Below, piece after piece: positions 16,094 to 23,174 of a DNA stretch of 33,734 nt. The stretch lies in contig CAZSNT010000117.1 in NCBI GenBank assembly GCA_964607765.1, positions 1-33,734 of the forward strand, in the 5' to 3' direction. The notes beneath the pieces were generated by a model, which worked only from the letters and a program-made list of their open reading frames with translations, did no database searches and was not told where the DNA came from. Numbering within the stretch: position 1 is the stretch's first letter; every line of letters begins with the position of its first letter. The position numbers and the translations under genes were made by a program. Origin of the DNA: CAZSNT01 sp964607765. GTDB taxonomy: Bacteria; Verrucomicrobiota; Lentisphaeria; Oligosphaerales; JABHEG01.

Positions 16094-16897
16094 TCACGGA
16101 CGCGGGGCCACATCAGCCCGTTCTGTGACATCCCTGAGTACGTTCGGGTGGTCCGTGATGATGCCGCCGACGCCGAGGTCGCGGTAGTGCCGCATCCGGT
16201 CCCGTTCGTTGATGGTCCACACGTAGAACGCCAGGCCTCGGTCCGTGAAAGCTCTGACGAATCTGTAATCGATGAATCGGCGGCCTTTTGCCGAGACGCC
16301 GGCCAGTCCGTTCTTTACCACCAGTTTGGCGAGAGCGTCGGGGTCGGGCGCTGTCTGCAGCGGCCCGCGGCGATCCAGGCTGGTGACGTAGAGGAGCGCC
16401 GGTTGTTCCAGGGCGGCCGACAGCTTGGCGAGTACGCCGAGATGCCGGCTCTGCAGGGCCACGATTGTGCGGGCAAACCTGTCTGCCTTCAGGATCGGGA
16501 GAAGATGGGGAATGAAACGGTCGGCGCTGTCCTTGAGGTCGAGTAGCAACGCTCGGGCGCTCGGGCAGGCCTCAAACGCTTCGGTAAGTGTGGGCACGTG
16601 ATAGGCGGGCGTCAGCGCCTGGAGCCTGGCGTAGGACAGGCTCCAGATCTTCTCACCCGCAATGCTGTCGTCGTGGAACAGCACAAGCGTGTTGTCCGAC
16701 AGGATCCGCACATCCAGCTCCACGGTGTCCGCCCCGGCTTCCCAGGCAGCGTGCATGGCCTGAAGCGTGTTCTCGCGATGCGCGGCCGAGAAGCCGCGAT
16801 GCGCGATGCGGCTGAACGCGTGAGCGTGCCGCGGCAGCCACATGAGCAGAGCAAGTAGCAACGGCAGAGCAGCAAATCTGATGCGCCGGGGGGTCAT
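16094..16897 (-). CDS. Glycerophosphodiester phosphodiesterase, exported
   Basis: The protein has 267 residues. The ATG at 16897 overlaps the upstream stop as ATGA and has AAGGAGA ten bases before it. Residues 8-27 form a signal peptide ending at AHA. GDPD signatures follow: IAHRGFSAAHRENT (HRG and ENT), then VELDVRILSDNTLVLFHDD with the metal-binding ELD and catalytic HD, then LLLDLKD, and a C-terminal YVWTINERDRM...GGIITDHPN. All expected residues are present. Reaction: hydrolysis of glycerophosphodiesters to glycerol 3-phosphate and an alcohol, in the periplasm. A few bases separate its stop from the Shine-Dalgarno site of the serpin gene, so the two are probably in one operon. Confidence 0.93.
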   Translation of the reverse strand: MTPRRIRFAALPLLLALLMWLPRHAHAFSRIAHRGFSAAHRENTLQAMHAAWEAGADTVELDVRILSDNTLVLFHDDSIAGEKIWSLSYARLQALTPAYHVPTLTEAFEACPSARALLLDLKDSADRFIPHLLPILKADRFARTIVALQSRHLGVLAKLSAALEQPALLYVTSLDRRGPLQTAPDPDALAKLVVKNGLAGVSAKGRRFIDYRFVRAFTDRGLAFYVWTINERDRMRHYRDLGVGGIITDHPNVLRDVTERADVAPRP

Positions 16898-17415
16898 GCG
16901 TCGTGTGTCTCCTTGTCCGGTCCCGGGGCGGATGAGGCGGCCCCGTGGCGGTCATCTGCGTTCCCTCGATGCATCGACTCTCGGATGGTCTCGGCAACCT
17001 GTTCCGCCGAGATCGGTTTTGGGTGATGGTCTTTGTATAGCGACGTGACGGCGACGGCCACCAGCCACACGACCGTACCCGCCACCCCGGACGCGAGCGT
17101 GACGAGGAAGAGCACGGCGAAGATGGGGGCCAGGAAGTAGAGCTGTTCCGGCCAGGCGAGGGCGAGAGTGACCCCGATCGTGCACACGCCGATGCTGAAG
17201 CCCCAGGCAACCACACAGCGCAGGGCCAGGTTCCTGTATCTGCGGGACGTCATCCGCGCCGCGCCGTGTCGCTGCAGACTGAAGCGCCGTTTCTTGCCCT
17301 CGGAACGCTCGGCGTGACGTTTGGGACGCATCCGGTCGTGCATCGCCGCCAGGAACCGGCGCGATGCGTCCATCCGCTCCCTGATCCTCTCACCGACTCC
17401 CAGTCCTGCACTCAT
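16894..17415 (-). CDS. Two-to-three-segment membrane protein, unknown function
   Basis: The protein has 173 residues from the ATG at 17415, without a clear Shine-Dalgarno site. The first 60 residues are strongly basic (RERMDASRRFLAAMHDRMRP...). Hydrophobic segments follow near 66-87 and 92-125, and the C-terminus is soluble and acidic. I recognise no family. It overlaps the GDPD gene by four bases and follows the metallophosphoesterase gene by 30 bp, so it belongs to the same transcript. Confidence 0.65.
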   Translation of the reverse strand: MSAGLGVGERIRERMDASRRFLAAMHDRMRPKRHAERSEGKKRRFSLQRHGAARMTSRRYRNLALRCVVAWGFSIGVCTIGVTLALAWPEQLYFLAPIFAVLFLVTLASGVAGTVVWLVAVAVTSLYKDHHPKPISAEQVAETIRESMHRGNADDRHGAASSAPGPDKETHDA

Positions 17416-17445
17416 TTCACGTGTTCTGCCGTCATGCTGTGACGG

Positions 17446-18510
17446 CTATTCCTCTGTGTCGCCGCGCGAGCTGAATGCCGGTGGCTTGATCGTCAGTTGC
17501 AGGATAACGCCTCTGTTCCCGAGCCTGCCCGGGAAGTAGCCGATCCCCGGACAGACGTGCATGACAGTCCGGCGCAGCCGGAACCAGGCCCCGTCAAAGA
17601 CCCGGCCGTAACGCGACGGGACGAGCGTCGCCCCAATCAACGGCAATCTCAGATCGCCTCCATGCGTGTGACCGGCAAGGACGAACGGCACGCCAAGCCG
17701 GTCGAAGAACGTGATGTTGTCAGGCGTGTGTGTCAAGCCTATGGAGAAGGGCGCGTCGGGCGGAGCGGGGAGCTGACCGGGGCGCCACGGGTACTCGAGC
17801 CCGACGAGTGAGATCCCGAGCTCGCGCACCGGAAACGCCGCGTTGCCGAGCACGGTGATCGAGAGTTCGCCCGCGAACCGAGCGATCAGACTCTCGCGCT
17901 CGCCCTCGCAGTCGTGGTTACTCCGCACGAGAAACGTCCCGTGCTTGGGCGTCAGGGCGCCGAGCATCGCCAGGATCTCCGGGATGAGCTCTGTCTTTTC
18001 CCCGAGATCGCCCAGGACGACCACCAAATCATGAGGCCGTCCCGGGAGGCCGGACAAAGCGTCGGTGAGCGCGCGGAGTTCGCGATGTGAATTGCAGTGC
18101 AGGTCCGTCAGCACAAGGCAGGTGATTGCCGGCCGCTCGGGAGGCAACTGTCCCTGGGTGGTCACGCTGTGCAGATCGATGCAGTCGCTGAGACGCTCCC
18201 GTGTCTCTGAGACCGCGACTGACGCAATCCGTCGAATGCCAAAGCGGCACGGAAACAGGTAATGCAGACCTGCCGTGACACTGGCGACAACAGACACACC
18301 CGTCCACAGGCCTGACACGCTGCCGGTGACCAGGAAGTCCCACAGCATGGGCAACGCCAGCAGAATGCAGGCGGCCACGATGGCGAGGATCCGAACGAGT
18401 GCTCTGGCGGGGCTCCGGGCGTAGGACCCGAACAGGCGGTTGCCCAGGTCGAGCAGCAGGCAGCACTCGCCAACGATCAGGATGCAGATTGATGCGGAAG
18501 GAAAGGGCAT
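17446..18510 (-). CDS. Membrane-bound calcineurin-like metallophosphoesterase
   Basis: The protein has 354 residues from the ATG at 18510; no Shine-Dalgarno site is evident. Residues 5-25, 38-60 and 66-88 are hydrophobic. The phosphoesterase domain starts near 130 with the family's metal motifs in order: LTDLH (134-138), GDLGEK (167-172), SNHD (197-200, replacing the usual GNHD), THTPD and AGHTHGG. Known: YkuE/LpxG-like members with membrane anchors cleave envelope lipid or nucleotide phosphates. The substrate cannot be told here. The start codon is 18 bp from a short copy of the 19-bp repeat, so the promoter probably lies within or beyond that repeat. Confidence 0.88.
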   Translation of the reverse strand: MPFPSASICILIVGECCLLLDLGNRLFGSYARSPARALVRILAIVAACILLALPMLWDFLVTGSVSGLWTGVSVVASVTAGLHYLFPCRFGIRRIASVAVSETRERLSDCIDLHSVTTQGQLPPERPAITCLVLTDLHCNSHRELRALTDALSGLPGRPHDLVVVLGDLGEKTELIPEILAMLGALTPKHGTFLVRSNHDCEGERESLIARFAGELSITVLGNAAFPVRELGISLVGLEYPWRPGQLPAPPDAPFSIGLTHTPDNITFFDRLGVPFVLAGHTHGGDLRLPLIGATLVPSRYGRVFDGAWFRLRRTVMHVCPGIGYFPGRLGNRGVILQLTIKPPAFSSRGDTEE

Positions 18511-18528
18511 TGATGGTGCGGGACGGGC

Positions 18529-18563
18529 TCCTACGGATGCGGGAAGAGCCTACGGATGCGGGG
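18529..18563. repeat. 19-bp repeat, second locus, two copies
   Basis: 18529-18547 and 18548-18563 match the GCCTACGGATGCGGGAAGA unit of the array at 8114-8455, the first with one mismatch and the second truncated. As at the first locus, the octamer block follows on the plus strand. It lies just upstream of the metallophosphoesterase start. Confidence 0.88.
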
Positions 18564-18570
18564 CCGGGGA

Positions 18571-18610
18571 GCGAATGAGTCACTGAGTCATCGGGTCATT
18601 GAGTCATCCG
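18571..18610. repeat. 8-bp tandem repeat block, copy 2
   Basis: Octamers TGAGTCAC, TGAGTCAT, CGGGTCAT and TGAGTCAT run from 18576 to 18607, followed by CCG, matching the block at 8481-8519. It ends two bases from the stop of the DUF6717 gene (18613). Together with the 19-bp copies it fills the 102-bp gap between two minus-strand genes. Confidence 0.85.
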
Positions 18611-18612
18611 CG

Positions 18613-19071
18613 CTACATCTCTTCCGCTTTCACGTAGATCTCTTTCGGGGCTTCCTCGTAGTACCGGAACAGGCCGGGGCAGAGCCAGCCTTCGCGGTCG
18701 TACTGCTCGCAGTAGTACCAGTTGCCCTCTTTGTCGCCGCGGCGCCAGGTGAGCTTGTGCGTGTGGCCGGGGAAAGGCTGGGTGGAGAACAACAGGCGGA
18801 AGCCCTTGTCCGCGTCCGGGATATCCTTGACCATCTCGTCGATCATCTCGGGTATACCGGAGACGAACGGTTCCCGGTTCAGCCCGACAGCGGGATCGTC
18901 GAACACCCAGGTCCCGGCGTACCGATACGGCGCGATCACCATCAGCGCGTTGGTCGGCCGGTACATCCCGAACGGCTGCAGCGCGCCTTTGTGGTAGGCA
19001 ACACCGACTGCGACGACAACCACCGCAATGACCGCAATCGCAACACGCAACGGCTTGAGCTTCTTAGGCAT
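18613..19071 (-). CDS. DUF6717-family protein, membrane-anchored
   Basis: The protein has 152 residues from the ATG at 19071, which has AGGAGG nine bases upstream. Residues 7-26 are a membrane anchor or signal. The rest matches the DUF6717 pattern as I remember it: IAPYRYAGTWVFDDPAVGL, REPFVSGIPEMIDEMV, FRLLFSTQPFPG, a middle NWYYCE, and a C-terminal EGWLCPGLFRYY followed by APKEIYVKAE. The family is common in Planctomycetota and has no known function. Most members lack a membrane segment, so the N-terminal anchor is a small oddity. Confidence 0.85.
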   Translation of the reverse strand: MPKKLKPLRVAIAVIAVVVVAVGVAYHKGALQPFGMYRPTNALMVIAPYRYAGTWVFDDPAVGLNREPFVSGIPEMIDEMVKDIPDADKGFRLLFSTQPFPGHTHKLTWRRGDKEGNWYYCEQYDREGWLCPGLFRYYEEAPKEIYVKAEEM

Positions 19072-19218
19072 CGGTCTGTTCCTCCTGGGGACGAGTGTGG
19101 GGTCTGGCGCGCGAGGGAGAGGTTTGGCCCGTATCCGTTCGTTGGGCTGATATCCCTCGGTGTCGCTACGGCTGTGTGGTCCATTTTCATCTGTCAAGTG
19201 CGCGGCTATTTGGGGCGC

Positions 19219-19542
19219 TCAGAGACTCGGTTTGTCTTGGCTTGAGGAGGGCGCCCGGTGCGGATCCGCGTGCCGGGGCGGGGTGAAAGCCGAATGACCT
19301 CTGGCTGCCCGATTGGGGTCTTTCTCGCGACCATCTCTGTTCGCTGGCAGGCTCAGGTAGATGGCGCCCGCGATATTGACTGCTCCGACCACGATCGCCT
19401 GGGCTTTCCTGAGCCAGTCGTCCATTAGGTAGAACACAAGAAAGACATAGGCTATCCCGAACAGCGCGAATCCGATGGCCGCCGGCCGTCGCCGCGTCTT
19501 AGTCCTGCCTGCGGCTGACACTTCTGTGCTATTGCTTTCCAT
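19219..19542 (-). CDS. Small two-segment membrane protein, unknown
   Basis: The protein has 107 residues from the ATG at 19542, with GGAG eight bases upstream; ATG at 19548 is an alternative. Residues about 20-42 (AAIGFALFGIAYVFLVFYLM) and 48-68 (AIVVGAVNIAGAIYLSL) are membrane segments. The C-terminal 40 residues are polar and basic. I recognise no family. Confidence 0.6.
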   Translation of the reverse strand: MESNSTEVSAAGRTKTRRRPAAIGFALFGIAYVFLVFYLMDDWLRKAQAIVVGAVNIAGAIYLSLPANRDGREKDPNRAARGHSAFTPPRHADPHRAPSSSQDKPSL

Positions 19543-19627
19543 GTCCATCGCTCCATACCCCGTGCCCCCACGCAACTCCGGAAGCGACCGCCGTCGCCAC
19601 GATCAGAATGGTCAGGACACGCTGCAT
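19529..19627 (-). CDS. Candidate 32-residue hydrophobic peptide
   Basis: The ATG at 19627 has GGAG six bases upstream and lies 14 bases after the stop of the zinc-ribbon gene. The product begins MQRVLTILIVATAVASG and has a signal-peptide-like core, then a short WGHGVW tail. The TAG stop at 19529 overlaps the start of the next gene. Position and ribosome site suggest a real coupled peptide, but its length gives little statistical weight. Confidence 0.4.
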   Translation of the reverse strand: MQRVLTILIVATAVASGVAWGHGVWSDGHGKQ

Positions 19628-19641
19628 GTTCTGCTCCGCTT

Positions 19642-20391
19642 TCACCCCACCAAGGCCCTGCGAACCGCGGCCGCCACGAACTTGCGGCGCTCCTCCGCCA
19701 GCCCTGCGCCGAAGCGAATGGCGGCCCCCTCACGAGTCTCGATGCAGATGACCACTTTCTGTTGGCTGTCGCCGTCGCTGTCACGCCATTCCCGCCCGTC
19801 GATCCGCACATCAGAGACCGTCGACGGCACGAAGCGACGGCGGAAGCCCAGCGGACCAATGCCCGTGAAGACCGTGCCATGGCTACGATCAATCCGGACT
19901 TCGGTCTTGCCCGCAACATTCATCAGGAAGGCGCCCATCACACTGACTCCGACGGCGATGAAGGGCGTCAGGAACACCCAGAGGAAGATGGTCATGCCCA
20001 CGCCCATCGGGCTGCCGTCCATGTCTGGTGCCGGGAACCAGCCTGGCAGCGGGATGCCGAGGTTGGCGAGCGTGGCCGCGATGGCGAAGAGGACAAACAC
20101 CGACACGATGCCGTTCCAGAACAGCGCAAAGAAGAGGATCCCGAACGCGGCGCCGGGCGAGCGATGGCTGGCAGCCACGACCAGTCGCCCGCCACCCTCG
20201 TTGTAGCGAACGCCGGCGGGTGGGCGGCGGAAATCCACGCCGGCCTCCAGCTCGACGGCGTGGACAAGCTCTGAGAGTGCATGCGCAAGGTGGCACGAGC
20301 GGCAGTAGGCAACGTCGTTGCCGACATTCACATCGTCCCTTGCGATTGCCCTCCGACACTCCGGGCACGTTGGGGTGATTGTGTGTGACAT
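19642..20391 (-). CDS. Zinc-ribbon membrane protein, unknown function
   Basis: The protein has 249 residues from the ATG at 20391. An N-terminal zinc ribbon is formed by CPEC (9-12) and CRSC (30-33). Two membrane segments follow (AFGILFFALFWNGIVSVFVL and, after a Pro/Gly loop, MTIFLWVFLTPFIAVGVSVM). The C-terminal 80 residues look like a PH-like beta-domain (TEVRIDRSHGTVFTGIG, KVVICIETREGAAIRF). It resembles many uncharacterised zinc-ribbon membrane proteins of Planctomycetota. Function unknown. Confidence 0.75.
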   Translation of the reverse strand: MSHTITPTCPECRRAIARDDVNVGNDVAYCRSCHLAHALSELVHAVELEAGVDFRRPPAGVRYNEGGGRLVVAASHRSPGAAFGILFFALFWNGIVSVFVLFAIAATLANLGIPLPGWFPAPDMDGSPMGVGMTIFLWVFLTPFIAVGVSVMGAFLMNVAGKTEVRIDRSHGTVFTGIGPLGFRRRFVPSTVSDVRIDGREWRDSDGDSQQKVVICIETREGAAIRFGAGLAEERRKFVAAAVRRALVG

Positions 20392-20442
20392 TGGTCGCTG
20401 CCGGACTCCTGATGCGTTCGGACCCAGTCTTCCCCCCGGCTC

Positions 20443-20871
20443 CTACTGGATGAACTTGCCTCCGTCGATGCCCATGGCTCTCAACAGACACCCTATCTCG
20501 CCCGTGTGATGTGCCACGTGTCTCAGTATTTTCATGACTCTGTCAAGCTTGCTGACAAAGTACTGAGGCTGCTCATCGGGTGAACCAAGGTCGCTGCTCT
20601 CGATGAACGGGATGACCAAGTCATCTCGGCAGGATTCCAGGTACGCAATGCACTCCGTTCTTCCGGCCACCGGCGTACGCCAGGCCTCTCTGAAAGCTGG
20701 GGTCATGAACGCATTCTCAATGCTGGCGCCGATATGCATCGCGGTTCTTCCGATGGATTCATGCGAATCGCTTGCGTCCAATCCGAAGGCTGGCTCAGGG
20801 CACTTCTTCACTGACTCAATGAGTGTGGCAAAGGTCTGGCATGCCTGTCTCCTGATGGTCTTCGTTATCAT
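20443..20871 (-). CDS. DinB-like four-helix protein
   Basis: The protein has 142 residues from the ATG at 20871, with GAGG eight bases upstream; the open frame extends much further back but that part overlaps another gene and looks non-coding. The helices carry a conserved-looking His in GRTAMHIGASIENAF and the C-terminal HVAHHTGEIGCLLRAMG, which fits the DinB/YfiT metal-binding HxxxH. Known: DinB-fold proteins include thiol-dependent transferases and many unknowns. It is cytoplasmic. It follows the broken lipoprotein gene by 79 bp. Confidence 0.72.
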   Translation of the reverse strand: MITKTIRRQACQTFATLIESVKKCPEPAFGLDASDSHESIGRTAMHIGASIENAFMTPAFREAWRTPVAGRTECIAYLESCRDDLVIPFIESSDLGSPDEQPQYFVSKLDRVMKILRHVAHHTGEIGCLLRAMGIDGGKFIQ

Positions 20872-20950
20872 GTCCGTGTCCTCGATCATCTGCGCAGCTG
20901 ACGCCGGTCTCTTGAGGCCAAGTATGAGGGTCGCGTCGCCGTCGTCAAGG

Positions 20951-21335
20951 CTACTCTCCTGGTGTCTTGTTCGGCTTCCGTCTCTGCCACTCGAGGTCGT
21001 CGCCGAACAGATCGATGGTCGTCCAACCAAAGAGGAAATCGAGAATCTCCCCCGGATTGATCCCGAGCCGGATGCTCGGCCCCAGGCCAACGCAGGCCTC
21101 AGCCTGGGTGTAGTAGAACCAGCGAATCGGTTCGGTACGCGTGCTGCTGTCTTCGTAGGCAACGAGTCCGAAACAAACTGCCTCGATATCCTTCCTGCGT
21201 TCGCTCGAGACGCCTGCCGCATCGAATGACTCAATCCCGGAGAAGACAGAGCCGAAATACGGGATATGATGTGGCACACCCCGTGAGCAAGGGGACAAGG
21301 GAAATGCTGAGTATCATTGTGGCAAGTGTCTTCAT
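20951..21335 (-). pseudogene. Lipoprotein gene (YceK-like) split by a one-base frameshift
   Basis: The ATG at 21335 opens a perfect lipoprotein signal, MKTLATMILSISLVPLLTGC, but that frame stops after 34 codons. The adjoining frame, open from 21298 to 20951, carries the rest: HHIPYFGSVFSGIESFD and later RLGINPGEILDFLFGWTTID and LFGDDL. Removing one base near 21270 joins them into a 127-residue lipoprotein. The FSGIESFD and D-x-x-x-G-W-T-T-I-D segments loosely recall the YceK/YidQ family (YPGVxxD, then LPxSxxxDTLLLPxD). The body has no signal of its own. It could be a real frameshift mutation or an assembly error. Confidence 0.75.
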
Positions 21336-21455
21336 GTCACAGACCGAACGTGCGGATCACATCGCGTGCTTGCTCCCCTGTTGACATCCTGTGCGGCGGC
21401 GTTGCGGTGTCCGCACCGGCAACGACTGCGTATCTCAGGCCTTTCATTCCATTCC

Positions 21456-21589
21456 GGTGTCATGCGGCAAAGGCGAGGTTCATTCTCTGCTGACGCCGCG
21501 GCCGGCGCGTTGGGCTCTGGCGGCTCTCCGGATCTTCTCCCGGCTCCACGCGATTCTGCGGGACCAGGGCGTCACAGCCATGCCGCTTC
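21456..21589. repeat. 134-bp direct repeat, copy A
   Basis: It matches 22748-22881 with about four differences (97% identity) and the same orientation, 1.29 kb away. It occupies the middle of the 327-bp gap between the broken lipoprotein gene and the 66-residue lipoprotein gene. The rest of that gap shows nothing I can name. On the minus strand it can be read as a short peptide ending early in this copy, so coding is unlikely. Confidence 0.9.
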
Positions 21590-21662
21590 GCCCCCAACGG
21601 TCGACCGATTCCCGGTCAACGTAGACACCTGCTACGTAGCGGCTGGACTCACGGTAGACCAG

Positions 21663-21863
21663 TCACGCGCCTCCCAGGTGCGGCTCGATCCGGACAGGGC
21701 TGAAAGTCTCCAGCAGGCTTGAACTTGGCTCCGCGCCGTCTGCGACAGCCAGCACCTCGTCGACGAAGCGCTGTTCGCCATACTCGCGGATGTCTGCAAT
21801 CGTCGGAACGCGCCCGCATCCGAGCAGGAGCAAGAGGGCAATGCTGGGCAGCACGTTTCTCAT
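21663..21863 (-). CDS. Small lipoprotein, unknown function
   Basis: The protein has 66 residues from the ATG at 21863. The signal MRNVLPSIALLLLLGC ends in a textbook lipobox (LLGC, Cys16). The mature 50 residues are mostly polar (IADIREYGEQRFVDEVLAV) with no family I recognise. AGAAGG lies only one base before the ATG, so the ribosome site is poor. It follows the 122-residue membrane gene by 37 bp. Confidence 0.6.
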   Translation of the reverse strand: MRNVLPSIALLLLLGCGRVPTIADIREYGEQRFVDEVLAVADGAEPSSSLLETFSPVRIEPHLGGA

Positions 21864-21900
21864 ACCTTCTGCAAGCGCTCCAGTTGCGTGGCCGTGAGTG

Positions 21901-22269
21901 TCAGTGTGCCCGGTCAGCGTCCATGGGACCGGCTGACTCTGCAAGCCTCTTCTCCAGATCCTCAACTCTGTCCCAGAGCTGTACTGCAAGCCTGCCAACC
22001 GGGTTCCCGGCAACGGAGGAAGTCAGTACCTGAAGTCCGGAAAGGAAAACTACGGTGGCGAACCAGATGGTCGTTGTGTAACCGTATAGGTGCTCAACTT
22101 TGAGATCGCCTTGCGTGCTCTCGATCAAGGCCGCGGTCTGAATCCCCAGCGCTGCTAATCTCGCCGAGATGGCAAGGAACACAACTCCGCAGCCTGCCCC
22201 TGCGATGCGAACGGGCCGATCGTGGCGGAGGAATCGGATCAGTTTTTGGCATCCGTCAGTCTTCATCAC
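21901..22269 (-). CDS. Two-segment membrane protein with short coiled coil
   Basis: The protein has 122 residues from the ATG at 22269 or 22266 (GGAG about ten bases upstream). Hydrophobic segments lie near 21-47 (VRIAGAGCGVVFLAISARLA) and 64-84 (TTIWFATVVFLSGLQVL). A short amphipathic helix, LWDRVEDLEKRLAES, sits at the C-terminus and could be a coiled coil. Unknown function. Confidence 0.65.
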   Translation of the reverse strand: MMKTDGCQKLIRFLRHDRPVRIAGAGCGVVFLAISARLAALGIQTAALIESTQGDLKVEHLYGYTTTIWFATVVFLSGLQVLTSSVAGNPVGRLAVQLWDRVEDLEKRLAESAGPMDADRAH

Positions 22270-22390
22270 CAGTGCACTCCGTTGGCAGTGACAGCCCGAG
22301 GAATGGCCAAAGCGGCGGGATCGGGCATGCTCCCGTCCGCTCGATGGCGTGACGCGCTGCGGACTGCCGAAGAGTGCCCTCGTCCGCCTG

Positions 22391-22738
22391 TCAAGGGCCG
22401 TCTGGCTCGCGTGTTCGCACCATCATATTCAGCGAGCCATCGACTTTCAGCCAGTAGGCCGCCACCATGTAGAGCCCAGCGGTCAGCCCGGCAAGCATGA
22501 AGTCGGCCGCCCTCCGGCCGATTGACCGACGCCGTCCGCCTGCGAGGAGTTCAGGCACTATGAGATAGACGACCGTGAGATAGAGGAGAACGGCACAAAG
22601 GAACAGCGTTGTGAAAGCAGGCGACCCCCAAGGCACTCGGCCTTCAGGCACGGTGACTGTGGCAACTGCCATTCCCCACGCAACCACGGGTGCAAGGCGA
22701 CAAACCCAAAGAACCAGTTTGGCTGGTCTCTGTGTCAT
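22391..22738 (-). CDS. Three-segment membrane protein, unknown
   Basis: The protein has 115 residues from the ATG at 22738, with AAGGAA three bases upstream. A longer frame back to 22873 exists but is made of the 134-bp repeat, so I exclude it. Membrane segments: LVLWVCRLAPVVAWGMAVAT, AFTTLFLCAVLLYLTVVYLI and FMLAGLTAGLYMVAAYWL. No family recognised. It is the first gene of the long minus-strand block. Confidence 0.65.
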   Translation of the reverse strand: MTQRPAKLVLWVCRLAPVVAWGMAVATVTVPEGRVPWGSPAFTTLFLCAVLLYLTVVYLIVPELLAGGRRRSIGRRAADFMLAGLTAGLYMVAAYWLKVDGSLNMMVRTREPDGP

Positions 22739-22747
22739 CTGTTCCTT

Positions 22748-22881
22748 GGTGTCATGCGGCAAAGGCGAGGTCCATTCCCTGCTGACGCCGCGGCCGGCGC
22801 GTTGGGCTTTGGCGGCTCTCCGGATCTTCTCCCGGCTCCACGCGATTCTGCGGGACCAGGGCGTCACATCCATGCCGCTTC
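22748..22881. repeat. 134-bp direct repeat, copy B
   Basis: Near-identical to 21456-21589, same orientation. Here it abuts the ribosome site of the membrane protein gene at 22738, so it sits in that gene's leader or promoter. The rest of the 436-bp divergent gap (22882-23174) holds a weak inverted pair GAGTCA/TGACTC at 23049-23054 and 23083-23088 and no promoter I trust. Confidence 0.9.
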
Positions 22882-23174
22882 CCCACCGGCACGGGCGGAA
22901 TCCGGGCGCGCTCCGCCCCGTGGTTTATGCAGCGACGCGTGGCCACTCCCGACGAGTCGGCAGGCCCTCTGCATGGCTGCTCGATTGATGCCCGCACGCC
23001 AAACCTCGCGCGGGGTGAGGAGCATGCCGGGACGTGTCGTCGCAGGGGGAGTCAGCCCTCACCGGATTCCCCTCGGGCGAGGTGACTCTACCATGAGACC
23101 GAACGATGGTCAAACTGGCCGCTTTCGCGTGTCGGGTGGAGTCATGTGGAACAGGATGGTATCTTCTCAGTACC

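Noticed and set aside
21456..21589. Insertion-sequence remnant
   Set aside because: The repeat has no recognisable transposase motif or terminal inverted repeats, so I call it only a direct repeat.
22739..22873. N-terminal extension of the membrane protein gene into the 134-bp repeat
   Set aside because: The added residues are wholly encoded by the repeat, whose other copy does not lead into a gene; the ATG at 22738 has its own ribosome site.
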